Position numbers and translations under genes: made by a program. A DNA stretch of 64,000 nt from positions 297,477-361,476 of the forward strand of contig BNCN01000010.1 in the NCBI GenBank assembly GCA_014656495.1, read 5' to 3'. The stretch comes from Comamonas sp. KCTC 72670 (GTDB taxonomy: Bacteria; Myxococcota; Myxococcia; Myxococcales; Myxococcaceae). Each line of letters opens with the position of its first letter. Within the stretch, counting starts at the first letter, position 1. Positions 1-7,851 of this stretch are shown piece by piece. The notes under the pieces were generated by a model that was not told the DNA's origin, did no database searches, and worked only from the letters and a program-made list of their open reading frames with translations.

Positions 1-849
1 GCCATGAGTGAGCGCGGGCTGACCATCCGCAGCCCGGACGGAGATTTCACCGTGCCCGTCAAGGCGGAGGACGACGCCCAGCGCTTCGGCCCCATCGACG
101 TCGTGTTCCTCGCTGTGAAGAACTACGACGTGGCCTCCGTGCTCCCCGTCGTGAAGACGCTGCTCGCGCCCCGGGGAAGCACCGCCCAGGGTGAGACGCC
201 GCCGTGGGTCGTCACCCTGCAGAACGGCGTGGACAGCCCCGCCGAGGTGGCCGCCGTCGTCGGAGAGGCCGCCGTCATGGCCGGAACCACGTACATCTCC
301 GCCGCCATCAGCGAGCCCGGCGTCATCACCCAGACGGGCATGAATCACCGCATGGTGCTGGGCGAAGTCTTCGGCGACCTGTCCCGTGTCTCGGCCCGGG
401 CGCAGGCCCTGCGGGACCTGATGGTCGGCGCGGGCCTCCACGTCGAAGCCGTGGCGGACGCGCGGGGCGCGCTCTGGGACAAGCTGTCGTTCCTGGGCTG
501 CATGTCCGGCTTCGCCACGGCGGCCCGGCGCCCCGTGGGGGCCCTGCGGGACAACCCGGTGTTCCGCGACGTCTTCAAACAGGCCACCACCGAGGTGCTC
601 CAGGTCGCCGCCGCCGAGGGCGTCACGACGACGCGCACCCCTGAATCCCTGGTGCAGTACATGGACGGCCTGCCAGCCCACATGCGCCCGTCGATGCTCG
701 TCGACCTGGAGAACGGCAAGCCCCTGGAGGTGGAGTTCCTTCAAGGCGCGGTGGTGCGCCGGGGCCGGGCGCGCGGCGTCCCCACGCCGGTGATGAGCAC
801 GCTCTACGCCCTGCTCCAGCCGCACGCCCAGGGCGAACGGAAGGGCTGA
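1..849 (+). CDS. panE: 2-dehydropantoate 2-reductase, 5' part missing
   Basis: This is the C-terminal 282 residues of a ketopantoate reductase (ApbA/PanE family), which reduces 2-dehydropantoate to pantoate with NADPH in pantothenate synthesis. The frame is open to the first base, and the N-terminal Rossmann glycine motif lies outside the window, so the Met at base 4 is not the start. Visible family marks are AVKNYD, the TLQNGVD loop, the catalytic lysine in LWDKL, and the C-terminal SMLVDLENG block followed by EVEFLQG. The gene ends with TGA at 847-849. A paralogous oxidoreductase of the same fold is possible, but the substrate-binding blocks are well kept. Confidence 0.9.
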   Translation, partial: AMSERGLTIRSPDGDFTVPVKAEDDAQRFGPIDVVFLAVKNYDVASVLPVVKTLLAPRGSTAQGETPPWVVTLQNGVDSPAEVAAVVGEAAVMAGTTYISAAISEPGVITQTGMNHRMVLGEVFGDLSRVSARAQALRDLMVGAGLHVEAVADARGALWDKLSFLGCMSGFATAARRPVGALRDNPVFRDVFKQATTEVLQVAAAEGVTTTRTPESLVQYMDGLPAHMRPSMLVDLENGKPLEVEFLQGAVVRRGRARGVPTPVMSTLYALLQPHAQGERKG

Positions 850-935
850 CGCGCACCGCCCGGTTGAAGGCCAGCCAACAGCCCACCCCGCGGGCCCAGC
901 GCAATCGCCTGGAACGATGCGCATATGAAGGACAT

Positions 936-1658
936 ATGACCGAGCCGAAGCCCCGTCCTCCCGAGAACGAGCTGCCCCCGGTGCTGGGCCGCGTGGCCTT
1001 CCTCGCGGTCGTCTCCGGCCTGACGCCGCTCATCCCCGTCCCCTTCCTGGACGACTACGCCCTCCGGCAGGCCCGGGAGAGCATGGTCCTCACCCTCCTC
1101 TCCGAGCACGGCCTCCCCAAGAAGCCAGCCCGGGCCGTGGAGCTGCTCGCCGGCTCTCACGTGGGGCGCACCGCGGGCGGGCGGCTGTTGGGCTCCCTCA
1201 AGGGCCTGGCGCTGTTCCCCGTGCGCAAGGTGTTCCGGAAGGTCTTCTTCGTCCTGTGGGTGAAGGACTGCGTGGACGTGGCCTCGCAGGCCCTGCACCA
1301 CGGCTACCTGCTCAACCACGCCCTGGAGCGCGGCGACCTGAAGGCCGATGAGCTCGAGGGCCCCCAGCCCGAGAAGATTCACGACGCCATCGTCGCCGCC
1401 TGCGCGGAGCTGGACCCGCGCCCCGTCAATCAGGCCCTGCGCAGGCTCTTCGCGGGCAGCCGCCTGTTGATGGCCGAGGCCACCCGCGCCTTCTTCAGCG
1501 ACCAGTCCCCCGGCCCCCGCACGCCGTCACCGGACGAGAGCGCCGAGGTGAAGACGCTCACCGAGCGCCTCATCGCGGCGCTCTGGGAGGAGCGCGGGTA
1601 CTTCGTCACGCTGCAACAGCACTACGACACGCACCTGAAGGCGCGCCGGGCCGCGTAG
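936..1658 (+). CDS. conserved hypothetical protein
   Basis: A 240-residue protein that I do not recognise. The start at 936 (MTEPKP) is preferred over an in-frame start 72 bases upstream because AAGGA lies just before it. The N-terminal half holds a moderately hydrophobic stretch with the sequence LTPLIPVPFLDD and a second non-polar patch around FPVRKVFRKVFFVLWVKD, so peripheral or membrane association is possible. The C-terminal half is charged and probably helical. It ends three bases before the convergent DUF4105 gene. No function can be assigned. Confidence 0.6.
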   Translation: MTEPKPRPPENELPPVLGRVAFLAVVSGLTPLIPVPFLDDYALRQARESMVLTLLSEHGLPKKPARAVELLAGSHVGRTAGGRLLGSLKGLALFPVRKVFRKVFFVLWVKDCVDVASQALHHGYLLNHALERGDLKADELEGPQPEKIHDAIVAACAELDPRPVNQALRRLFAGSRLLMAEATRAFFSDQSPGPRTPSPDESAEVKTLTERLIAALWEERGYFVTLQQHYDTHLKARRAA

Positions 1659-1661
1659 CCG

Positions 1662-2672
1662 TCACGGCACGGTGTCCGAGGCGGTGGCGGCCACAGGCTC
1701 GCGGATGCGCCGCGAGAAGTCCGGCCGCCCCTCCGCCGCCAGCGCCCGGGCGTTGATGTGGTAGCGCTGGCGCACCTGCTCCAGGGGCACGTCCTGGTCG
1801 ATGAGCTTCAGCTCGTAGGCCAGCGCGTCGGAGAAGGCGGGCAACAGGGTGCGGTGGTCGTACGGAACGCGCGCCTCGCTCACCGTCTCCAGGTGCCGCA
1901 CCAGGTTGGTGGTGCAGTTGTTGGTGAGCGTGTCGTAGAACTCCGGCTCCTCATGCAGCGCGTTCATCCGCGCCACCATGTCGAGGAAGAAGCGGGCGAT
2001 GCGCTCCTTCGACGCGTCCACCGGGTACATGTAGACGTCATCCTTGCGGTGGTTGGAGCGCAGCTGCACCAGGTCCCGCTCGTCCCCCACCACGTAGACG
2101 AGCTCGAACTGACGGAAGAGGCCGCCCAGCGCGGAGAACGTCTCGCCCTTCTCGCGCCGGACCTCGACGGAGAAGACGAGGTAGCGGCCGTCGGAGAAGC
2201 CGAAGCTCACCATGGTGTGCGCCGCGCCCCAGACGCCGGAGAAGGGCTCCACGACGAACCAGGCGCCGGTGAGCTCTCGCGTGTCATAGGTGGCCGAGTA
2301 CCACGCCGCGTCCCAATCCGACGTGTCGCGGTAGCGGAAGTCCCGCACGTCGTACAACGTGACCCGCGAGCCCACCACCTCCCCGCGCGCGGAGCGGGCC
2401 AGGTCCGGCGCCCAGTCCCGTTGTGTCGCGGGCCGCACCGTCTGGGTCCACCCCCAGATGGCCACACACCCCGCCGCCATGGCCCCCACCGCCGCGCGCT
2501 TCGAGTGAAAGCGCCACGCCGCCACGGCGGCGCCGGACAGCAGCAGGGCGGCCAGCCCCCGCACGAGGACAGGACCTTGGGGCCCCGCCCCCGTCAAGAC
2601 CAGGGCGAGCGTGGCCCACATGCCCCCGGACACGAGGAACAGGGCCGTGACGACACGAGAAACCTGAAACAT
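1662..2672 (-). CDS. DUF4105 (Lnb N-terminal periplasmic domain) membrane protein
   Basis: A 336-residue protein with three predicted N-terminal membrane segments (about residues 5-27, 35-55 and 60-78) followed by a soluble domain of the DUF4105 family. The family signature NNCTTN contains Cys253. His152 in the GAAHTMVSFGF segment is the likely partner of this thiol. In Gram-positive Lnb proteins the homologous domain acts in lipoprotein N-acyl transfer, but most proteobacterial members are uncharacterised. The start at MFQVSR was chosen because it begins directly with a membrane segment; upstream in-frame codons run into the next promoter region. A periplasmic thiol enzyme is inferred and its substrate is unknown. 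Confidence 0.65.
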   Translation of the reverse strand: MFQVSRVVTALFLVSGGMWATLALVLTGAGPQGPVLVRGLAALLLSGAAVAAWRFHSKRAAVGAMAAGCVAIWGWTQTVRPATQRDWAPDLARSARGEVVGSRVTLYDVRDFRYRDTSDWDAAWYSATYDTRELTGAWFVVEPFSGVWGAAHTMVSFGFSDGRYLVFSVEVRREKGETFSALGGLFRQFELVYVVGDERDLVQLRSNHRKDDVYMYPVDASKERIARFFLDMVARMNALHEEPEFYDTLTNNCTTNLVRHLETVSEARVPYDHRTLLPAFSDALAYELKLIDQDVPLEQVRQRYHINARALAAEGRPDFSRRIREPVAATASDTVP

Positions 2673-2782
2673 GGCCGGCGAGTATAGGCGGCCCCCTGTC
2701 TCAGCGCGCCCACGCCTTCCGTGGCTTGACCCCTTTTCCTGGATTGTGCCCAGAATGCGGCCCATTTCAGGAGATCTTCACC

Positions 2783-2998
2783 ATGGCGGATGAGCGCGAG
2801 GACACGACGGTCTACAAGGTCGTGCTGAACCACGAGGAGCAGTACTCCATCTGGCCTGCCGACCGGGAGAACGCGCTCGGCTGGAAGGATGCGGGCAAGC
2901 AGGGCAGCAAGGCCGAGTGCCTCGAGTACATCAAGGAGGTCTGGACGGACATGCGCCCGCTGAGCCTCCGCAAGAAGATGGAAGAAATGAAGCAGTAG
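2783..2998 (+). CDS. MbtH-like protein, orphan
   Basis: A 71-residue MbtH-family protein. MbtH proteins bind the adenylation domain of non-ribosomal peptide synthetases and are needed for their folding or activity. The family marks are EEQYSIWP, a GW pair and the C-terminal block WTDMRPLSLR, including the three conserved tryptophans. The N-terminus lacks the usual NPFD motif. The start at 2783 follows GGAG with a normal spacing; a longer frame from 2726 is not needed. No NRPS gene is in the window, so it probably serves synthetases encoded elsewhere. It ends just before a strong hairpin shared with the convergent fruA. Confidence 0.88.
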   Translation: MADEREDTTVYKVVLNHEEQYSIWPADRENALGWKDAGKQGSKAECLEYIKEVWTDMRPLSLRKKMEEMKQ

Positions 2999-3016
2999 TC
3001 CCGGCCACGGCCGTGC

Positions 3017-3066
3017 GCACGCCCCCTGCGAACCCGGGCCACTTCGCCTGGGTCCGGGGGGCGTGC
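3017..3066. terminator. bidirectional hairpin between mbtH-like gene and fruA
   Basis: The arms GCACGCCCCC (3017-3026) and GGGGGCGTGC (3057-3066) are perfect inverted repeats of 10 bases. A second inner pairing of ACCC with GGGT lies inside the loop. The structure sits between two convergent stop codons, as expected of a shared terminator, but there is no T-run on either side. Confidence 0.6.
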
Positions 3067-3092
3067 TGCATGCGCGGTCCCGCGTGTTTCGC

Positions 3093-3782
3093 CTAGAGGT
3101 CCGGCGGTGGCCGGACGCCCAGGTGGCACGCCCTCAGCGCCAGCTGCGTGCGGTTCTCCGCGCCCAGCTTCCGGTAGAGCTGCGTGACGTGCGACTTCAC
3201 GGTGCGCTCGGCGATTTGGAGGTGCGCGGCGATCTTCAGGTTGTCCGCGCCGCCCGCCACGTACGCCAGCACCTCCCGCTCGCGCTGCGTGAGCGCCAGC
3301 AGCACGCTCGCGGTGGGCGACGTCACCGGCGGATGCTCGAAGTCGTTCCGCAAGAGCTGCACCGGGAACAACCGCTCGCCACGGACCAGGGAGTTGATGG
3401 CGGACGCGACCGCCGTCGTTCCCAGCCCCGCGCGGAACAGGTAGCCCGACGCACCCTCGTCGAAGCACTGCGAGATGATCTCCGGCGAGCTCACCGCGGA
3501 GAGCAACAGCATCCGCACCTCGAGCCGCCGCTTGCGGGCTTCCCTCAGGAGGTTGATGCCCTCCGTGACGGAGCAGCCCACGGCCGCCTCGCTGTCACCT
3601 TCCACGTCCATCACCGCGACCTGCGGCGGGTCCGTGCCCAGGCTGTCGAGGAACAGGCGCACGTCCCTCGTCACCGAGGAGATTTGCACGCCCTCACCAC
3701 GAAGCCCGTCAGCAAGGCCCTGCCAGGCCGCCCACGGTCCTTCGAGAATCGATACACGAATCGCTGCTTGATTGGTTGCCAT
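3093..3782 (-). CDS. fruA: developmental response regulator FruA
   Basis: FruA is the C-signal-dependent DNA-binding regulator needed for aggregation and sporulation in Myxococcus. The protein is 229 residues, the known FruA length, with a receiver-like domain (about 8-125) and a LuxR/NarL-type helix-turn-helix (about 160-222, containing TQREREVLAYVAGG and ERTVKSHV). Asp59 sits at the classical phosphorylation position. The receiver is atypical: the first acidic pair is Glu14-Gly15 rather than two acidic residues, and the conserved lysine is Arg117 (GYLFRAG). No partner kinase gene is adjacent. Codon use matches the neighbours. Identity rests on recall of the FruA sequence, length and D59. 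Confidence 0.95.
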   Translation of the reverse strand: MATNQAAIRVSILEGPWAAWQGLADGLRGEGVQISSVTRDVRLFLDSLGTDPPQVAVMDVEGDSEAAVGCSVTEGINLLREARKRRLEVRMLLLSAVSSPEIISQCFDEGASGYLFRAGLGTTAVASAINSLVRGERLFPVQLLRNDFEHPPVTSPTASVLLALTQREREVLAYVAGGADNLKIAAHLQIAERTVKSHVTQLYRKLGAENRTQLALRACHLGVRPPPDL

Positions 3783-4307
3783 GCGAAGGCCCCCCAGCCG
3801 TCATGGCGAAAACTGCATGAACAGACAACTGACCACAGCCGGCTCCGGTACGACTTGGGCCAGTGGGTTGCATGACAGGGATGAACGAGCGCGTCCGCTG
3901 AGCCACTCCGGAGTCGGCCTACCGATGTACGACTCGACTCCTGGCTGTTTTTGACTTTCAGCTACCTCTGACGTCCCTGCGGGCCGCACCTCCTTCAGCC
4001 CAGGTTCATGGTCCGACGAAGAAACCCTATCACTGGGAAAGCGCAGACGCGAACCAGCCCCAACGGGAGTGTCCAGTGTGCATGAATTAGAGCCCGTTAC
4101 AGGGGTTTCATCCGTTGGTTCGTTGTCGCTGTTTCCCGCACGACACGCCGGCGCGTCCACAAGTCGATGGAGTGACCCTCATTCGACCCCATGACTGTCT
4201 TCCCGGCCACAGCCGCCTGGGACCTGAAAATCCCGCAACTCAAAGGCGAATCGAGGTGCGACCCAACCGCATGGGTGGAAGGCAGATGTGTATGCTGCAC
4301 CCCCTGC
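3783..4307. other. 525-bp divergent intergenic region, fruA / RDD gene
   Basis: This non-coding stretch separates fruA (minus) from the RDD gene (plus). It holds the fruA leader (3783 to about 4019) and the fruA control sites. On the plus strand TATGCT at 4291-4296 lies 11 bases before the RDD ATG and could be its -10 element, but no good -35 is visible. I see no small gene of convincing quality in it. Confidence 0.55.
4019..4145 (-). promoter_or_regulatory. fruA promoter and upstream control region
   Basis: A perfect match to the MrpC consensus TGTY-N8-RACA lies at 4130-4145 (TGTT, eight bases, GACA). A C-box match CACTCCC (consensus CAYYCCY) lies at 4065-4071 on the minus strand. A -10-like TAGGGT is at 4024-4029. 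If the C-box centre is at about -49, as I recall for fruA, the start point is near 4019, giving an untranslated leader of about 237 bases and placing the MrpC-like site at about -111 to -126. The motifs are read directly; the start point and protein binding are recalled or inferred. Confidence 0.6.
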
Positions 4308-5072
4308 ATGCGCACCGCTCCGACACCCCATCTCGACGTCGCCACCCCTGAGCGCGTGGCGCTCACCCTCCCCGTCGCGGGCATCGGCTACCGGTGCCTC
4401 GCGTGGCTGGTGGACGCGAGCCTGTTGTTCTTCTTCTGGTTGGTCGCGTACTTCGTCTTCACCCTGCTGGTGTCGGACGTGCTCGGCGTCCTCCAGGGGC
4501 TGTCGGGCGTGGCGCAGACGCTGATGGTGGTGGGCTTCTTCGCCACGCAGTGGCTGTACTGGACGGTGAGCGAGGTCCTCTTCCACGGCCAGACGGTGGG
4601 CAAGCGGGCGCTCGGCATCCGCGTGGTGCGGTTGGATGGCGCACCGGTGAGCGTGTACGAGAGCGCGGTCCGCAACCTGTGCCGCGCGGTGGACTTCCTG
4701 CCCATGCTGTACGCCACGGCCTGCGTCAGCATGCTGCTGACCCGCCAGCACCGGCGGCTGGGAGATCTGCTCGCGGGCACGCTGCTGGTGCGCGAGGAGC
4801 GCATCGACCTGGACAAGTACACCGCCGCGCCCGAGGCCACGGCGCCGGTGCCGTCGGCGGCGGGCGCGCGGCCCCTCACGCCCGAGGACGTGGAGCTGGT
4901 GTTGTCCTTCCTGTCTCGGGCACCCGGCCTGGCGCCGGACGTACGGCGGCGGCTGGGCGCGCGGCTGGTGGAGCGCGTGGGCCCGCCGGACGCGGAGTCG
5001 CTCGCGGCGGTGCTGGCCTCGGCCGAGAGCACCGAGGCCTTCCTGCGCGCCCGCGTCCAGGGAGCGCGCTGA
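4308..5072 (+). CDS. RDD family membrane protein
   Basis: A 254-residue integral membrane protein of the RDD family. The domain begins at about residue 22 (GIGYRCLAWLVD, with the RDD-type Arg and Asp), has two long hydrophobic segments, then the typical GQTVGKRALGIRVV loop and QHRRLGDLLAGTLLV. A charged C-terminal tail of about 80 residues follows. RDD proteins include ion antiporters, but most have no proven function. The start is uncertain: the ATG at 4308 lacks a ribosome binding site, and an alternative ATG at 4191 adds 39 residues of unusual, cysteine-rich composition. The next gene begins one base after its stop, so the two form an operon. Confidence 0.8.
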   Translation: MRTAPTPHLDVATPERVALTLPVAGIGYRCLAWLVDASLLFFFWLVAYFVFTLLVSDVLGVLQGLSGVAQTLMVVGFFATQWLYWTVSEVLFHGQTVGKRALGIRVVRLDGAPVSVYESAVRNLCRAVDFLPMLYATACVSMLLTRQHRRLGDLLAGTLLVREERIDLDKYTAAPEATAPVPSAAGARPLTPEDVELVLSFLSRAPGLAPDVRRRLGARLVERVGPPDAESLAAVLASAESTEAFLRARVQGAR

Positions 5073-5073
5073 C

Positions 5074-6066
5074 ATGGCCATCCCGCTTCCCGCGTATGTG
5101 GCGCGGCGCCGACAGGACTGGGACGCGCTCCAGGCCCTGCTGGCGCGCCAACGCGCGGGCACGCTGAAGCTGGACGAGCTGCGCACGCTGGACACGCTGT
5201 ACCGGCGCGCGTCCGCGGACCTGGCCCATGCCCAGACGTTCTATCCCGGCACGGACGCCCACCGCTTCCTCAACCAGCTCTGCGGCCAGGCCTACGCCGC
5301 CATCTACCAGCCGCCGCGCGAGCGCTGGCCCGCGGTGCGCGACTTCTTCCGCCGCGAGTTCCCCGCCACGCTGCGGCGCGAGCGCGGCTTCGTGGGCGCC
5401 AGCGCCGCGCTGTTCCTCCTGGGCATCGTCCTGGGCGCGGTGGTGGTGCTGTGGGAGCCCCGGGGCGCCGAGCTGCTCGTGCCCTCCGGCGTGCGCCACT
5501 ACGTGGCCCAGGGCCGCATGTGGACGGACGACATCCTGTCGGTGGCGCCGCCCAACTCGGTGGCGTCTGGCATCGCCACCAACAACCTCACCGTCACCAT
5601 CGTCACCTTCGCCCTGGGCCTCACCTTTGGCCTGGGCACGCTGTTCCTGATGGTGAACAACGGCGTGCACATTGGCGCCATCACCGCGCTGTGCGCGCGC
5701 GAGGGCATGGTGGGCGGGCTGCTGGACTTCATCGCCGCGCATGGGCCGGTGGAGCTGTCCATCCTCGTCATCGCCGGTGGGGCGGGACTGATGGTGGGCC
5801 AGGCGCTCATCGACCCGGGGGAGCTGCCCCGGGGACAGGCGCTGGCGCTGCGCGGACGGGAGGCGGTGAAGCTGGTGCTGGGCTGCGCGCCGTTCCTGGC
5901 CCTCATCGGCGTGGTGGAGGGCTACGTCTCCCCGGGCGACCTGTTCCCCACCTGGGTGAAGGCGGGGCTCGGGTTCGCCCTGGGCGCGCTCTTCTGGGGC
6001 TACCTGCTGCGCGCGGGCAGGACGGACGCGGAGGCCGCGGGCATGCCGGCGGACAGGGCCTCCTGA
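5074..6066 (+). CDS. SpoIIM-family (stage II sporulation protein M) membrane protein
   Basis: A 330-residue protein with a soluble N-terminal helical region (1-95) followed by five or six membrane segments of the SpoIIM type. Typical segments are the FLLGIVLGAVVVL helix, the NNLTVTIVTFALGLTFG block and the HGPVELSILVIAGGAGL block. In Bacillus SpoIIM belongs to the peptidoglycan-remodelling DMP complex. In Gram-negative bacteria family members often sit beside RDD, DUF58 and MoxR genes with unknown role. Here only the RDD partner is present, one base upstream. An AGGGAG ribosome site supports the start. The last 67 bases overlap the end of the convergent J-domain gene. Confidence 0.82.
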   Translation: MAIPLPAYVARRRQDWDALQALLARQRAGTLKLDELRTLDTLYRRASADLAHAQTFYPGTDAHRFLNQLCGQAYAAIYQPPRERWPAVRDFFRREFPATLRRERGFVGASAALFLLGIVLGAVVVLWEPRGAELLVPSGVRHYVAQGRMWTDDILSVAPPNSVASGIATNNLTVTIVTFALGLTFGLGTLFLMVNNGVHIGAITALCAREGMVGGLLDFIAAHGPVELSILVIAGGAGLMVGQALIDPGELPRGQALALRGREAVKLVLGCAPFLALIGVVEGYVSPGDLFPTWVKAGLGFALGALFWGYLLRAGRTDAEAAGMPADRAS

Positions 6067-6509
6067 CGCTTGCGCTGGCGGTGCCGGAGGATGCGCTCAT
6101 AGGCCGCGTTCAGCTCGCGCATCTTCTCCGGCGAGCCACCGCGGTCCGGGTGCGCCTCCATGGCGAGCGCGTGGTAGCGCGCGCGCACCGTGTCCGCCGA
6201 GTCCAGCGGCGACACACCCAGGAGCCGGTACGGGTCCTGCTCCTCCAGCGCGGACAGCCAGCGGTCCAGCCGGTCCTTGACCTCGATGAACTGCTCGTCC
6301 TGCGCGCCCGAGTCCTTCACCGGGTGCGTGCGCACCTTCGCGTCCGCCCGGAAGACGTCGGAGTACACGCTGGACACCCAGCGGTGACACCCGGAACACC
6401 GGTAGTAGCGAACCCGGGTCCCCGGTTGCAGGGTCATCCGGATGCCGCAGTGGGTGCACTCCACATCGACGTTTTCCAGGGTCTGCCAGTTCGCGGCCGC
6501 CGCGTTCAT
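6000..6509 (-). CDS. J-domain protein with N-terminal zinc finger
   Basis: A 169-residue protein with two parts. The N-terminus holds a CxxC pair (Cys18-Cys21) and a second pair (Cys38-Cys41) about 17 residues on, consistent with a small zinc ribbon. The C-terminal half (about 92-150) is a J domain with the essential HPD tripeptide in AMEAHPDRGG, which would stimulate the ATPase of a DnaK chaperone. It lacks the Gly/Phe and central zinc domains of true DnaJ. The start at MNAAAANW is the only one that keeps the zinc finger without extending into the divergent HEAT gene. Its stop at 6000 lies inside the SpoIIM-family gene on the other strand. Confidence 0.8.
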   Translation of the reverse strand: MNAAAANWQTLENVDVECTHCGIRMTLQPGTRVRYYRCSGCHRWVSSVYSDVFRADAKVRTHPVKDSGAQDEQFIEVKDRLDRWLSALEEQDPYRLLGVSPLDSADTVRARYHALAMEAHPDRGGSPEKMRELNAAYERILRHRQRKRQEALSAGMPAASASVLPARSR

Positions 6510-6612
6510 CGAACCTTGCTCCCATTCGCAACACACCTGTAGCAACGGGGAAGCTGCCACCGTGGGCGATCGCGTCAAGAAAATCTCTCCGCCTCGGGGT
6601 AGAAGGGGCTCC

Positions 6613-7131
6613 ATGCATCCCCTGCTTCTCGCTGGCCTGCTGCTTGCCACCGCCGCCCGCGCCCAGGCCCCGGCCGCCGCCGTGGCCCCGGCGGCGGCCC
6701 CAGCCTCCCCTGAAGCGACGGTGGCGTCCGACGACACGGCCCTGCTGCGGGGGCTGCTGGGCGCGGTGAAGCCGGCGCCGGAGGAGATCCGGGCCATGGC
6801 CATCGAGGACCTGGCCCTGCTCGGCGACGCGCGGGCCTTGGATTCGCTGGCGCTGCTCCTCTGGGACCCCAACCCCCGCATCCAGCAGGCCGCCCTGCGC
6901 GCGGTGGCGCTGTTCCAGCACACCCGGGCGGAGGAGATCCTCGCCAACGTGGTGCGCCACCCCCGCCTCCCGGACGCGCTGAAAATCCAGGCGCTCAACG
7001 GGCTCATCTTCCAGCGCACCCCCACCGCCCGGCGCGCCGTCCAGGACGCCGCCGTGGACAGCCGGCTCACCGCGGGCGTGCAGAACGCCGCGCGGACCGT
7101 GGTGTCCCAGTGGGACGCCGCCCGCCGCTGA
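6613..7131 (+). CDS. exported HEAT-repeat protein
   Basis: A 172-residue protein with a signal peptide (MHPLLLAGLLLATAARAQA) and an Ala/Pro-rich linker, then three or so HEAT-like helical repeats (about 55-165, for example IRAMAIEDLALLGDARALDSL and IQQAALRAVALF). HEAT repeats act as protein-binding scaffolds, here in the periplasm or outside. The start is supported by AAGGGG four bases before the ATG; the frame is open upstream but would bury the signal peptide. Divergent from the J-domain gene. The partner is unknown. Confidence 0.75.
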   Translation: MHPLLLAGLLLATAARAQAPAAAVAPAAAPASPEATVASDDTALLRGLLGAVKPAPEEIRAMAIEDLALLGDARALDSLALLLWDPNPRIQQAALRAVALFQHTRAEEILANVVRHPRLPDALKIQALNGLIFQRTPTARRAVQDAAVDSRLTAGVQNAARTVVSQWDAARR

Positions 7132-7236
7132 CGCCCGCAAGCAGGGCAGCCAGCCAGGCACCCCCCTCCAGCGCTCCTCCCCGGGTCCAGGGCCGATTCC
7201 TGGAGAAGTGACGCCCCTGCGCTACACTGCGGCGTC

Positions 7237-7764
7237 ATGAAAATCACCCCGCTCGACATCCGGCAGAAGCGGTTCGAAACGGCCCTGCGCGGCTTCTCCC
7301 GCCGTGAGGTGGAGGCCTACCTCGAGCTCATCGCCGGCGAGTTCGAGGAGGTGGTGAAGGAGAACATCGCGCTCAAGGAGGAAGTGAAGCGCACCCAGTT
7401 CAAGGTCGAACAGCACCAGGAACGGGAGCGCACCCTCCAGGAGACGATGGTCACCGCCCAGCGCATCAGCGAGGACCTGAAGGACGCCGCGAAGAAGGAA
7501 GCGGAGATCATCATCGCGGACGCCGAACACCAGGCGGAGAAGATCGTCCACGGCGCCCACCAGCGGCTGGTGCAGGTGGTGGAGGACATCAACGAGCTGA
7601 AGCGCCAGCGCACCCAGTTCGAGTCGCAGGTGCGCTCGGTGCTGGAGGCGCACCAGAAGCTGCTGGAGACGTTCAAGAGCCCCACGTTCGCGGACCGCGA
7701 CTACGCGCGCGTCGAGGACAACGTGGCGTACTTGTCCCAGAAGAAGGCCAACGCCGACTCCTGA
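7237..7764 (+). CDS. DivIVA-domain coiled-coil protein
   Basis: A 175-residue protein with the DivIVA N-terminal signature (MKITPLDIRQKRFETALRGF followed by SRREVEAYLE), then a long coiled coil (about 30-145) rich in Glu, Lys and Gln. DivIVA proteins bind curved membranes and organise poles or septa; in Proteobacteria family members are rarer and mostly unstudied. TACACT at 7223-7228 lies eight bases before the ATG with no Shine-Dalgarno between, which suggests a leaderless transcript. A membrane-curvature role in cell organisation is inferred from family only. Confidence 0.85.
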   Translation: MKITPLDIRQKRFETALRGFSRREVEAYLELIAGEFEEVVKENIALKEEVKRTQFKVEQHQERERTLQETMVTAQRISEDLKDAAKKEAEIIIADAEHQAEKIVHGAHQRLVQVVEDINELKRQRTQFESQVRSVLEAHQKLLETFKSPTFADRDYARVEDNVAYLSQKKANADS

Positions 7765-7851
7765 CGCACCGCGCCGCACCCACAGTGGGTGCGGAGGTTG
7801 CGGAAAACAGGGGCGAGGCTGTTATGTCAGGGGAACGTGAGGCCGCCGCAC

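Noticed and set aside
2726..2756. TTGACC and CAGAAT as a promoter for the MbtH-like gene
   Set aside because: The spacing is 19 bases, too long for a normal housekeeping promoter, and no MerR-type dyad is present, so it is not listed as a feature.
2726..2782. N-terminal extension of the MbtH-like gene containing CPECG
   Set aside because: The ribosome site and family alignment place the start at 2783, and the extension overlaps a promoter-like region.
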